From BP-191 sp035940575 (GTDB lineage Bacteria > Actinomycetota > Actinomycetes > BP-191), in NCBI GenBank assembly GCA_035940575.1, contig DASZER010000050.1, positions 1 to 13,002 on the forward strand: a DNA stretch of 13,002 nucleotides, read 5' to 3'. Each line of letters begins with the position of its first letter. Positions within the stretch are counted from its first letter, which is position 1. This document shows positions 1-6,657 of this stretch, piece by piece. Both the position numbers and the translations under genes were made by a program. Below the pieces are notes generated by a model. That model saw only the letters and a program-made list of their open reading frames with translations, was not told where the DNA came from and did no database searches.

Positions 1-83
1 CGCCGGCCGAGCCAGGCGGCGTTGCCGTTGACGATGTCGCCGAACAGCAGCTCGGTCCCCACCGCGAGCAGCTCGACCCTCAT
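1..83 (-). CDS. cinA: CinA N-terminus, nicotinamide-nucleotide amidase / competence-damage family (partial, cut by left edge)
   Basis: Only the first 27 codons are present; the gene runs off the left edge. The visible protein begins MRVELLAVGTELLFGDIVNG and continues NAAWLGR. This is the start of the MoaB/MogA-like (MoCF) domain of CinA, whose hallmark is GTELL.G.IV..NA..L. Family members carry this domain at the N-terminus and often a C-terminal amidase domain that deamidates nicotinamide mononucleotide in pyridine-nucleotide salvage; that part lies outside the window. The ATG overlaps the pgsA stop as ATGA. A good Shine-Dalgarno (GGAAGG on the minus strand, 91-96) sits 7 nt upstream, so translation is probably coupled but can also start independently. 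The rimO-pgsA-cinA order is standard in actinobacteria and supports the call. Confidence 0.88.
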   Translation of the reverse strand, partial: MRVELLAVGTELLFGDIVNGNAAWLGR

Positions 84-718
84 CGTGCGGCCTTCCGCGC
101 GCGCTTCATCGCCGCGCGCGCGGACGTCTGCCGCAGCCGCAGCGCCCGCGCGACGTAGTCGGCGCCGGTGCCCGCCGTCACCGCGACCGCGGCGACCATC
201 ACCCACCAGCGCGCGGAGGCGAGGAGGCCGGACAGCGGCAGGACGTACAGGCCGATCGCGATGCCCTGGAGGAACGTCTTCACCTTGCCGCCGCGGCTGG
301 CAGGGATGACGCCGTGGCGGATGACCCAGAACCGCAACGCCGTCACGCCCACCTCGCGCACCAGCACGAGGATCGTGACCGGCCACGGCAGGTCGCCGAG
401 CGCCGAGAGGCCGACGAGCGCGGCGCCGGTGAGCGCCTTGTCCGCGATCGGGTCGGCGATCTGCCCGAACGCCGTCACGAGCTGCCGCCGCCGCGCGATC
501 TCGCCGTCAATGCGGTCGGTGAACGACGCCACGGCGAACGCCGCCCACGCCGCCCACCGCCACCCCGGCTCGTGCCCCGTGCCCGCGAACAGCAGCGCGA
601 GGAACGCCGGCACCAGGAACAGCCGCAGGACGGTGAGCGCGTTGGCGAGGTTGACGACGCCGGCGGTCGGGTGGGGCGGGATCGCCGCCTGGTCCACGGC
701 CTCCAGCGGGCTCGTCAC
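80..718 (-). CDS. pgsA: CDP-diacylglycerol--glycerol-3-phosphate 3-phosphatidyltransferase (phosphatidylglycerophosphate synthase)
   Basis: An integral-membrane enzyme of 212 aa that transfers a phosphatidyl group from CDP-diacylglycerol to sn-glycerol-3-phosphate, the committed step to phosphatidylglycerol and cardiolipin. The full CDP-alcohol phosphotransferase signature D..DG..AR.(8)G...D...D is present: D68, D71, G72, A75, R76, G85, D89, D93. An N-terminal NLANALTVLR (residues 23-32) is typical of PgsA. Hydrophobic segments lie at about 27-47, 54-66, 96-120, 148-165 and 170-186. The GTG start at 718 overlaps the rimO TGA as GTGA, with a weak GGGG Shine-Dalgarno at 724-727. The frame stays open upstream through rimO, but that extension is Arg/Ala-rich shadow, so the GTG is preferred. 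The stop overlaps the cinA start. A related phosphatidylinositol-phosphate synthase is possible, but motif and locus favour PgsA. Confidence 0.93.
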   Translation of the reverse strand: MTSPLEAVDQAAIPPHPTAGVVNLANALTVLRLFLVPAFLALLFAGTGHEPGWRWAAWAAFAVASFTDRIDGEIARRRQLVTAFGQIADPIADKALTGAALVGLSALGDLPWPVTILVLVREVGVTALRFWVIRHGVIPASRGGKVKTFLQGIAIGLYVLPLSGLLASARWWVMVAAVAVTAGTGADYVARALRLRQTSARAAMKRARKAAR

Positions 719-2157
719 GCCGGCCCCGCGGCCTCGACGGCGATCGGCTCGGCGACGAGGTCGACGCCGTTCGCCGCGACGACCCGCGCCCTCACGAGCT
801 CGCCCACCGCGAACGCCGTGCCGCCGGCGCGCAGCAGCACCGAGCCGTCCACCTCTGGCGCCTGGTGGTGCGCCCGCCCCTCGGCCTCGCCGGTCGGCAG
901 CACCTCCTCCACGAGCACGTCCACGACGCTGCCCACGCGCTCCTCCGCGCGCTGCGCGGTCAGCTCCTCCGCGAGCGAGACGAGGCGCTCGTAGCGCCGC
1001 GCGGCGACGTCGGAGCGCACCTTGCCGTCCATGCCCGCGGCCTCGGTGCCGTCCTCGTCGGAGTAGCGGAACACGCCGATCGCGTCGAGGCGCGCCTCGA
1101 CGAGGAAGCGTTCGAGCTCGGCGTAGTCCGACGCCCTCTCGCCGGGGAAGCCGACGATGAAGTTCGAGCGGATGCCCGCCTCGGGCGCGAGCGCGCGGAT
1201 CGAGCGGATCAGCCCGAGGAACGCCTCCGTCCCCCCGAACCGCCGCATCGACCGCAGCACCGTCGGGCTCGCGTGCTGGAACGACAGGTCGTAGTACGCC
1301 GCCACGCCCGGCGTCGACGCGATCGCCTCGACCAGCGAGGGCCGCGTCTCGGCGGGCTGGAGGTACGCGAGCCGCACCCGGTCGATCCCCGGCACCGCCG
1401 CGACGGACGGGAGCAGGCGTTCGAGCAGGCGTACGTCGCCGAGGTCCTTGCCGTAGGAGGTGCTGTTCTCGCTGACGAGGTGCAGCTCGCGTACGCCCTG
1501 CCCCGCGAGCCACTCGGCCTCGGCCAGGACCTCCTCGGGCGGCCGCGACACGAACGCCCCGCGGAACGACGGGATCGCGCAGAACGAGCACCGCCTGTCG
1601 CAGCCGCTCGCGAGCTTCAGCGGGGCGACGGGGCCTCCGGTGAGCCGGTGCCGGCGCGGCCCGCTCGCGGGCGCGACGCCGTCGGGGAGGTCGGCGGGCG
1701 CCGCCGGTCGCGCGGCCGCGGCGCGCTCCACGGGCGTGATCGGGAGCAACGCCCTGCGGTCGCGCGGCGCGTGCGACGCGGGCGCCGGGGCGCCGGAGAG
1801 GATCGAGCCGAGCGTCGAGGCGAGGGTCTCGTAGGAGTCGAAGCCGAGCACCGCGTCGGCCTCGGGCAGCGACGAGGCGAGCTCGGCGCCGTAGCGCTCG
1901 GCGAGGCAGCCCACCGCGACGACCGCGCGGCGGCGGCCGTCGGAGTCGAGGCCGCGCGCCTCCAGGAGCGTGTCGATCGAGTCCTGCTTGGCCTGCTCGA
2001 CGAAGCCGCACGTGTTGACGACGACCGCGTCGGCGTCGGCCGCGTCGTCCACCAGCGCGAAGCCGCCCGCCGCGAACCGCGCCGCGAGCTCCTCGCTGTC
2101 GACCTCGTTGCGCGCGCAGCCGAGCGTCACGAGGGCGACGCGGCGCGGCGAGGACAT
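715..2157 (-). CDS. rimO: Ribosomal protein uS12 methylthiotransferase RimO
   Basis: A radical-SAM methylthiotransferase of 480 aa that adds a methylthio group to the conserved aspartate of ribosomal protein S12 in the cytoplasm. The N-terminal MTTase domain has its three iron-sulfur cysteines: C14 (LGCARNEVDSE), C50 (NTCGFVEQAKQDSI) and C84 (VGCLAERYG). The radical-SAM cluster motif C186-x3-C190-x2-C193 lies in GCDRRCSFCAIPSFRG. Further core motifs are FQHASPTVLRSMRR and SNFIVGFPGE, and a TRAM RNA-binding domain occupies about residues 415-480. A Pro/Ala/Arg-rich linker at about 122-178 separates the first two domains. The ATG at 2157 directly precedes SSPRRVALVTLGC; a TAGTCT hexamer 7 nt upstream fits a leaderless start. 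An in-frame extension to 2265 is compositionally atypical. The 3' end overlaps pgsA by 4 nt. Confidence 0.95.
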   Translation of the reverse strand: MSSPRRVALVTLGCARNEVDSEELAARFAAGGFALVDDAADADAVVVNTCGFVEQAKQDSIDTLLEARGLDSDGRRRAVVAVGCLAERYGAELASSLPEADAVLGFDSYETLASTLGSILSGAPAPASHAPRDRRALLPITPVERAAAARPAAPADLPDGVAPASGPRRHRLTGGPVAPLKLASGCDRRCSFCAIPSFRGAFVSRPPEEVLAEAEWLAGQGVRELHLVSENSTSYGKDLGDVRLLERLLPSVAAVPGIDRVRLAYLQPAETRPSLVEAIASTPGVAAYYDLSFQHASPTVLRSMRRFGGTEAFLGLIRSIRALAPEAGIRSNFIVGFPGERASDYAELERFLVEARLDAIGVFRYSDEDGTEAAGMDGKVRSDVAARRYERLVSLAEELTAQRAEERVGSVVDVLVEEVLPTGEAEGRAHHQAPEVDGSVLLRAGGTAFAVGELVRARVVAANGVDLVAEPIAVEAAGPA

Positions 2158-2164
2158 GCGGACG

Positions 2165-2170
2165 AGACTA
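2165..2170 (-). promoter_or_regulatory. Candidate -10 element for leaderless rimO transcript
   Basis: On the minus strand TAGTCT is followed by 7 nt (CGTCCGC) and then the rimO ATG. No purine-rich Shine-Dalgarno is present. This is the TANNNT-N6/7-start arrangement known for leaderless actinobacterial mRNAs. No clear -35 is visible. Assignment is by pattern only. Confidence 0.5.
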
Positions 2171-2209
2171 TCCGCCCGGTGTGTCGGGAACGGCGCTCCC
2201 GCCCGAGTA

Positions 2210-2959
2210 TCAGCCCGAGGTCGTGGCGGGGTCGCCGGGCAGGAACTCCAGCCTGACCACGTCACCCGCGCGGCCCGGGGAGCCGAGGTCGCGGCCGTTC
2301 ACGACGATCTGGACCGCGCCGGCGTTGCCGAACACGACGTTGATCTTGTTCTTGGCGGCGAAGTCCTGCTGCATCGGCGCCCGCATCAGGCCCTCGAAGA
2401 CGGTCTTGCCGTCGGCGCGGACGGTGACCCACGAACGGTTGTTCACGACCTTGACGCGCAGGTTGACGCCGCCGATGTTCCCCGCGACGAGCGGGGGCTG
2501 GCTGGTCGGCGCCGACGACGGCGCGACGCTCGGCGACGGGGACGAGGAGGTCAACGGCGCCGCGGCCGGCGGCGACCCGGCGGGCGCGTTCGCGGTGAAC
2601 ACCGACACGAGCGCGATCACGAGCAGCACGCCGGCCATGACGGCCATCGCGCCGGTCCAGTTCGGGCCCTTGCGGTCGGGCATCGCGATGACCTCGTGCT
2701 CGAAGATCTCGCGAGCGGCGGGGGCGGCGGCGGCGTTGGTGCGGTCGAACTCCGCGACGAACGGCGCCGGGTCGAGCCCGAGGTGCGTCGCGATCGAGCG
2801 GATGTGGCCGCGCGCGTAGACGGCGCCGCCGCAGCCGGAGAAGTCGTCGTCCTCGATCCGCCGGAGGAGCTCGCCGCGGATGCGCGTCGCGCGGCTGACG
2901 TCGTCGATCGTGCGACCCGCCGCCTCACGGGCAGCCGCGAGGTCAGCGCCGATGCTCAT
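2210..2959 (-). CDS. RodZ-like helix-turn-helix membrane protein (DUF4115-type C-terminus)
   Basis: A 249-aa bitopic membrane protein. Residues 1-70 form an XRE-type helix-turn-helix of the RodZ class (GADLAAAREAAGRTIDDVSRAT, then IRGELLRRIEDDDF and AVYARGHIRSIATHLGLDP). A single transmembrane segment lies at about 102-123. A Pro/Ser/Ala/Thr-rich spacer follows at about 124-158, then a beta-rich extracytoplasmic domain at 160-245 resembling DUF4115 (LRVKVVNNRSWVTVRADGKTVFEG). RodZ proteins connect MreB to the elongation machinery; whether this homologue does so, or whether the organism has MreB, cannot be told here. The gene has its own sigma-70-like promoter (3026-3055) and a strong GGAGGTG Shine-Dalgarno 7 nt before the ATG, unlike most neighbours. 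A 52-bp gap separates it from rimO. A gene of this kind between ftsK and rimO is usual in actinobacteria. Confidence 0.83.
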   Translation of the reverse strand: MSIGADLAAAREAAGRTIDDVSRATRIRGELLRRIEDDDFSGCGGAVYARGHIRSIATHLGLDPAPFVAEFDRTNAAAAPAAREIFEHEVIAMPDRKGPNWTGAMAVMAGVLLVIALVSVFTANAPAGSPPAAAPLTSSSPSPSVAPSSAPTSQPPLVAGNIGGVNLRVKVVNNRSWVTVRADGKTVFEGLMRAPMQQDFAAKNKINVVFGNAGAVQIVVNGRDLGSPGRAGDVVRLEFLPGDPATTSG

Positions 2960-2966
2960 GCGACGA

Positions 2967-2973
2967 CACCTCC
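2967..2973 (-). promoter_or_regulatory. Strong Shine-Dalgarno of the rodZ-like gene
   Basis: The minus strand reads GGAGGTG, 7 nt before the ATG at 2959. It fixes this start codon. It is one of the best ribosome-binding sites in the window and contrasts with the genes here that appear to lack a leader. Confidence 0.75.
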
Positions 2974-3025
2974 ACAGCGGACAGCGCGACGCTCCACGGG
3001 GAAGAGACGGCGTCGCGCGTCCCGC

Positions 3026-3055
3026 AGTCTAGGCGCCCCAGCTCAAAGTCGGCAA
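3026..3055 (-). promoter_or_regulatory. Sigma-70-type promoter for the rodZ-like gene
   Basis: On the minus strand a -35-like TTGCCG (3050-3055) is separated by 18 bp from a -10-like TAGACT (3026-3031). Transcription would start near 3019 and give a leader of about 60 nt that contains the strong Shine-Dalgarno. The -35 lies 2 nt beyond the GNAT stop codon, so the rodZ-like gene can be expressed independently of the upstream genes. Confidence 0.55.
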
Positions 3056-3057
3056 AG

Positions 3058-3654
3058 CTACGTTTGTCCGGCTTCGCGCAGGACCGACGCTCCGGGCCCC
3101 ACGGGGTCCGAGCCGTGGAGCACCGCGCCCGGCGGAGTGGTCACCCGCTTCGCGAAGAACACGCGGTCCCAGCGGTGCTCGCCGACCGCGATGAAGTCGG
3201 GCACGAGCCCGCAGCGCCGCCACCCGAGCGACTCGTAGAGGGCGTGCGCGGCGTGGTTGTTGCCGCGCGCGTCGAGCACGAGCACCTCGACGCCGTGCTC
3301 GCGCGCGTGCTCGGTCAGCGCCTCCACGACGACACGCGCGAGCCCCCTCCCCCGCGCGTCGGGGTGGGTCATCACCTTGCGGACCTCGGCGTTCTGCGCG
3401 ACGACCGGCGCCGTGTAGCGCGACCAGACGCCGAGCGCCTCGACGCGGCCGTCCAGCGAGACGAGAGCCACGCCGCCACGGCCGGCGGCGGCGTACGCGA
3501 GCTGCTCGTCCAGCCACGCCGCCGTCTCCTCCGGCGGCGGCACGGACAGCCAGCCGACGGCGCCCTCCAGCGCGACGACCGCCGTGATGACGCGGTGCAC
3601 GGAGGCGTACGTCCCCTCGTCCGCCTCCGTCGCGAACGTCACCTCGACCGTCAC
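3058..3654 (-). CDS. GNAT family N-acetyltransferase
   Basis: A 198-aa GCN5-related acyl-CoA-dependent acetyltransferase; the substrate is unknown. The acetyl-CoA binding motif A is clear: beta-strand EVRKVMTHPDARGRGLARVVVEAL (about 90-113) with the pyrophosphate loop R/Q-x-x-G-x-G/A seen as ARGRGLA. It is followed by VEVLVLDARGNNHAAHALYESLGW (about 122-145), the usual motif B with Asn and Tyr and the E-S-L-G-W turn. The last 30 or so residues (VTTPPGAVLHGSDP onward) extend past the fold and look disordered. The start is GTG at 3654; TAGGGT lies 7 nt upstream, consistent with a leaderless transcript. The gene sits 48 bp downstream of ftsK on the same strand and is followed by the rodZ-like promoter. 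No neighbour points to its substrate. Confidence 0.88.
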   Translation of the reverse strand: MTVEVTFATEADEGTYASVHRVITAVVALEGAVGWLSVPPPEETAAWLDEQLAYAAAGRGGVALVSLDGRVEALGVWSRYTAPVVAQNAEVRKVMTHPDARGRGLARVVVEALTEHAREHGVEVLVLDARGNNHAAHALYESLGWRRCGLVPDFIAVGEHRWDRVFFAKRVTTPPGAVLHGSDPVGPGASVLREAGQT

Positions 3655-3661
3655 GCGGCCG

Positions 3662-3667
3662 ACCCTA
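3662..3667 (-). promoter_or_regulatory. Candidate -10 element for leaderless GNAT transcript
   Basis: The minus strand reads TAGGGT, then 7 nt (CGGCCGC), then the GTG start at 3654. No Shine-Dalgarno is seen. The site lies in the 48-bp gap after the ftsK stop, so the GNAT gene may be transcribed separately from ftsK. No -35 is visible. Confidence 0.5.
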
Positions 3668-3702
3668 CGTGACCCATCCGGTGAGGCGGGCGGTGGTACG
3701 GC

Positions 3703-6192
3703 TCACCCGCCGCGCAGCGTGACGAGCACTCCTTCGAGCTCGTCCGCGCGGATCAGCACGTCGCGCGCCTTGGAGCCCTCGGACGGCCCGACGATCCCGC
3801 GCTGCTCCATGAGGTCCATCAGCCGGCCCGCGCGGGCGAAGCCCACCTTGAGCTTGCGCTGCAGCATCGACGTCGAGCCGAACTGCGTCGTCACGACGAG
3901 CTCGACGGCCTGCGCGAGCAGGTCGTCGTCGTCGCCGAGGTCGTCGTCGCCGCGCGCCGCGCCGCCGATCGCCATGGTGCCGTTGCCGACGACGTCGTCG
4001 CGGTAGTCGGGATCGGCCTGCTTCTTGCAGTGCGCGACCACGGCCTCGATCTCGGCCTCGGTGACGAGCGCGCCCTGGATGCGCAACGGCTTCGCCGCGC
4101 CCATCGGCAGGAACAGCCCGTCGCCGAGCCCCACGAGCTTCTCCGCGCCCGGCTGGTCGAGGATGACCCGGCTGTCGGCGAGGCTCGCCGTGGCGAACGC
4201 GAGCCGCGAGGGGACGTTCGCCTTGATGAGGCCGGTCACGACGTCGACCGAGGGTCGCTGCGTCGCGAGGACGAGGTGGATGCCGACCGCGCGGGCCATC
4301 GCGGTGATGCGGCAGATCGCGTCCTCGACGTCGCGCGGCGCGACCATCATCAGGTCGGCCAGCTCGTCGACGATCACGAGGATGTACGGGTACCGCGTGT
4401 AGACGCGCTCGGACAGCGGCGGCGCCTTGATCTCGCCGGAGAGCACCTTGCGGTTGAAGTCGTCCACGTGGCGTACGCCGACCGCCGCGAGGTCCTCGTA
4501 GCGCATCTCCATCTCGCGGACGACCCACTGCAACGCCTCGGCGGCGCGCTTGGGGTTGGTGATGATCGGCGTGATGAGGTGCGGGATGCCCTGGTAGTGC
4601 GTGAGCTCGACCCGCTTGGGGTCGACCAGCACGAGGCGTACCTGGTCGGGCGTGGCGCGCGAGAGGACGCTCGTGATGAGCGCGTTCATGCACGTGCTCT
4701 TGCCCGCGCCGGTCGCGCCGGCGATGAGGATGTGCGGCATCTTCGCGAGGTTCGCGACGACGTAGCCGCCCTCGATGTCCTTGCCGAGCGCGACGGTCAG
4801 CGGGTGTACGTCGTCCTTCGCCACCTTGCTGCGCAGGACGTCGCCGAGGGAGACGAGCTCGCGGTCGACGTTCGGGATCTCGATGCCGACCGCGGACTTG
4901 CCGGGGATCGGGCTGATGATCCGGACGTCGGGCGACTTCACGGCGTACGCGATGTTGCGCGAGAGCTGCGTGATCCGCTCGACCTTGACCGCCGGGCCGA
5001 GCTCGACCTCGTAGCGCGTCACCGTCGGGCCGCGCGTGAAGCCGGTCACCTGCGCGTCGATGTCGAACTGCTCGAGGACGCTCGTCAGCGCGGCGATGAC
5101 GGCGTCGTTCGCCGGCGTCTTGGCCTTGGGCGGCGTGCCCTCGCGCAGCAGGGTCGGGGCGGGCAGCGTGTAACCGCTGCGGGGCGCGGAGGACAGCGGG
5201 AGCTGCTCGGCGGCCTTGGGCGGCGGCGCGTGGACCGGCGGCTCCGGCATCGGGATGACGGTCTGGATCTCCGGCGCCTCGGGCTCCGGGTCCGCCATGA
5301 CCGCGACGCGGCTGCGCGACGGGCGGCGCCGCTTGAGCGGCTCCTCCTCGGCGACCGGCTCCGGCGCGGGCTCCTCCTCGGGCGCCCCGTGGCGCAGGCC
5401 GCGCAGGCGGTCGGGGACGGCGTTCAACGGCGTCGCCGTCACCACGAGCACCCCGAACAGCGCCAGGATGAGCAGCACTGGGACGGCGACGATCGGGCCG
5501 AGCAGGCTGCGGATCGGCGACGAGGCGAGGAAGCCGACGAGCCCGCCCGCGCCGCGCATCGCGCTCGCGCCCTCGGGGGGCGCGGGCGTGCCGTGCGCGA
5601 GGTGGACGAGGCCGAGCACGCCGGACGCGAGCGCCGCCCACCCCACCGCGAGCCGCCCTCGGGCGGTCGGGTCGGCGGGCGTACGGAGCATGCGCCAGGC
5701 GCCGTAGCCGAGCAGCAGCGGCACGAAGACCGCCGCGCTGCCCACGGCACCGCGGACGAACGCGTTGACGGGTCCCGTGAGCGCCCCGCTCGCCGCGAAC
5801 CACACCGCCGCCGCGCTGACGAGCGCCGCCGCGAGCGCGGCGAGCCCCGCCCCGTCGCGGCGGTGGGCCGGGTCGAGGTCGCGGGCGCCCGAGCCGAACG
5901 TCCGCGCCAGCGCCCCCACGCCGTGCGCGACGAGGCTCCACATGCCGACGACGGCACGGACGAGCGCGCGCAGGATGCGGGCGGACAGCGGCGTCCTCTT
6001 CGCCGGGCGCCTGGCCGCCGGCTTGCGGGTCGCGGGCTTGCGCGCGGGCGCCGTACGGCCGCTCGCGGCGCGCGCGGGACGGGTGCCCGCGGACGCCGCA
6101 GACGCGCGCTTCGGCGGCGCCTCGTCGAGGTCGACGGTCGCGCGCGTACGGCTCGCGGGGCGCGAGCGGGTGGACGGCGCACGGGTGGCCAT
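3703..6192 (-). CDS. ftsK: DNA translocase FtsK
   Basis: An 829-aa septal DNA pump that clears and orients chromosome ends during division. Residues 1-75 form a basic Ala/Lys/Arg/Pro-rich tail. Four hydrophobic segments follow at about 115-135, 148-168, 180-200 and 228-253. An acidic/Pro-rich linker runs from about 268 to 350, then the alpha/beta motor domain. The Walker A motif GATGAGKST is at 492-500 and Walker B ILVIVDE at 604-610. ATQRPSVDVVTGLIKANVPSRLAF (643-666) and DPKRVEL are further FtsK/SpoIIIE signatures. A winged-helix gamma domain (TTQFGSTSMLQRKLKVGFARAGRLMD, about 768-793) is expected to read polar DNA motifs. Length is normal for actinobacteria. The ATG at 6192 has no Shine-Dalgarno but has TACCGT 6 nt upstream. 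The dapA-rnj-ftsK order is common, here interrupted by a gene on the other strand. Confidence 0.97.
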   Translation of the reverse strand: MATRAPSTRSRPASRTRATVDLDEAPPKRASAASAGTRPARAASGRTAPARKPATRKPAARRPAKRTPLSARILRALVRAVVGMWSLVAHGVGALARTFGSGARDLDPAHRRDGAGLAALAAALVSAAAVWFAASGALTGPVNAFVRGAVGSAAVFVPLLLGYGAWRMLRTPADPTARGRLAVGWAALASGVLGLVHLAHGTPAPPEGASAMRGAGGLVGFLASSPIRSLLGPIVAVPVLLILALFGVLVVTATPLNAVPDRLRGLRHGAPEEEPAPEPVAEEEPLKRRRPSRSRVAVMADPEPEAPEIQTVIPMPEPPVHAPPPKAAEQLPLSSAPRSGYTLPAPTLLREGTPPKAKTPANDAVIAALTSVLEQFDIDAQVTGFTRGPTVTRYEVELGPAVKVERITQLSRNIAYAVKSPDVRIISPIPGKSAVGIEIPNVDRELVSLGDVLRSKVAKDDVHPLTVALGKDIEGGYVVANLAKMPHILIAGATGAGKSTCMNALITSVLSRATPDQVRLVLVDPKRVELTHYQGIPHLITPIITNPKRAAEALQWVVREMEMRYEDLAAVGVRHVDDFNRKVLSGEIKAPPLSERVYTRYPYILVIVDELADLMMVAPRDVEDAICRITAMARAVGIHLVLATQRPSVDVVTGLIKANVPSRLAFATASLADSRVILDQPGAEKLVGLGDGLFLPMGAAKPLRIQGALVTEAEIEAVVAHCKKQADPDYRDDVVGNGTMAIGGAARGDDDLGDDDDLLAQAVELVVTTQFGSTSMLQRKLKVGFARAGRLMDLMEQRGIVGPSEGSKARDVLIRADELEGVLVTLRGG

Positions 6193-6198
6193 GCACAG

Positions 6199-6227
6199 AC
6201 GGTAACCGCGTCACACCAGTCACACAA
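6199..6227 (-). promoter_or_regulatory. ftsK promoter, probably leaderless
   Basis: On the minus strand TTGTGT (6222-6227), a 17-bp spacer and TACCGT (6199-6204) form a plausible sigma-70-type promoter. Exactly 6 nt (CTGTGC) separate the -10 from the ATG at 6192, so the first transcribed base would be at or next to the A of the start codon. The -10 and following bases (TACCGTCT) are identical to those before the antitoxin gene at 9812. Confidence 0.58.
6210..6225. promoter_or_regulatory. Tandem 9-bp-spaced GTCACAC repeat, candidate MtrA-type operator
   Basis: GTCACAC occurs at 6210-6216 and again at 6219-6225 on the plus strand, a direct repeat with a 9-bp period and a CA spacer. It overlaps the putative -35 and spacer of the ftsK promoter. 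Tandem 9-mers beginning GTCACA are the motif I recall as reported for the actinobacterial response regulator MtrA. The repeat is directly visible; the regulator is inferred. Confidence 0.45.
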
Positions 6228-6259
6228 ACACCATCAGCACCGCCGCCCGCGTGGCGCAG

Positions 6260-6283
6260 CGCGCACACTGGGCACTGTGCGCG
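6260..6283. repeat. Perfect inverted repeat over the DUF6578 start codon
   Basis: The arms CGCGCACA (6260-6267) and TGTGCGCG (6276-6283) are exact reverse complements, separated by 8 nt. The right arm contains the GTG start at 6277-6279. It could be an operator, or an RNA hairpin occluding the start if the transcript begins upstream. GC richness makes chance palindromes more likely, so function is unproven. Confidence 0.5.
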
Positions 6284-6657
6284 TGTGGGTCGACGGGTGG
6301 CAGGAGGAGTGCTGCGGCGACGGGTTCGCCGTCGGCGACGCGGTGGCGTGGCCCGTCGGCGCGCCCGACGCGGCGTTCCTCGGCGCGCTGCTCGGCGACG
6401 TGACCGTGGCGTACGCCCAGGAGACGCACGACGAGGCCAGCGCCGAGGTGGCGGGCACCGTCGTCGCGATCCACCGCGTCTCCGCGCGGGTCGCGCGCGA
6501 CGCGAAGGACCGGGTCTACCGCGCCGTCGCGGGCACCGGTCTCGCCCTGCCCGTCGCGTCCGCCGGCGTCGTCGGCGAGGCGACCGGCAGGCAGTTCTTC
6601 GGCTGGGTCGTCGAGCTCGACGGCGCCGAGGTCAGACCTCCACGACCACCGGGATGA
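6277..6657 (+). CDS. DUF6578 domain-containing protein
   Basis: A 126-aa protein of unknown function starting VRVWVDGWQEECCGDGFAVG. The V-W-V-D-x-W-Q-x-x-C-C-G opening followed by FAVGDAVAW is the pattern I associate with actinobacterial DUF6578. It continues with a central VAGTVVAIHRVSARV strand region and a C-terminal GRQFFGWVVELDGAEV. The adjacent cysteines could bind metal or be redox-active, but nothing here proves it. There is no signal peptide or membrane segment. The GTG at 6277 is chosen because the conserved motif begins immediately after it; GTG 6283 is the only close alternative. CACACT lies 7 nt upstream, a weak -10 at leaderless spacing. The gene diverges from ftsK and its last 26 nt overlap the 3' end of rnj on the other strand. 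Confidence 0.75.
   Translation: MRVWVDGWQEECCGDGFAVGDAVAWPVGAPDAAFLGALLGDVTVAYAQETHDEASAEVAGTVVAIHRVSARVARDAKDRVYRAVAGTGLALPVASAGVVGEATGRQFFGWVVELDGAEVRPPRPPG

Noticed and set aside
719..2011. N-terminal extension of pgsA through rimO
   Set aside because: The frame lacks stops, but the translation is Arg/Ala-rich and unlike PgsA. The GTG at 718 overlapping the rimO stop gives the normal length.
865..2256. Long plus-strand open frame opposite rimO
   Set aside because: Arg/Glu/Val-rich shadow of a gene with complete RimO motifs; typical of high-GC DNA.
3026..3060. Terminator after the GNAT gene
   Set aside because: The short AGCT-flanked symmetry there has no stable GC stem followed by a T run; the sequence is better explained as the rodZ-like promoter.
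6220..6474. Minus-strand small frames in the ftsK/DUF6578 intergenic region
   Set aside because: No family resemblance; they overlap the divergent promoter region and a better plus-strand gene.
4030..6657. Long plus-strand open frame opposite ftsK
   Set aside because: Its translation is Arg/Asp/His-rich low-complexity sequence antisense to a certain FtsK. Only the part from GTG 6277 onward, outside ftsK, is real.
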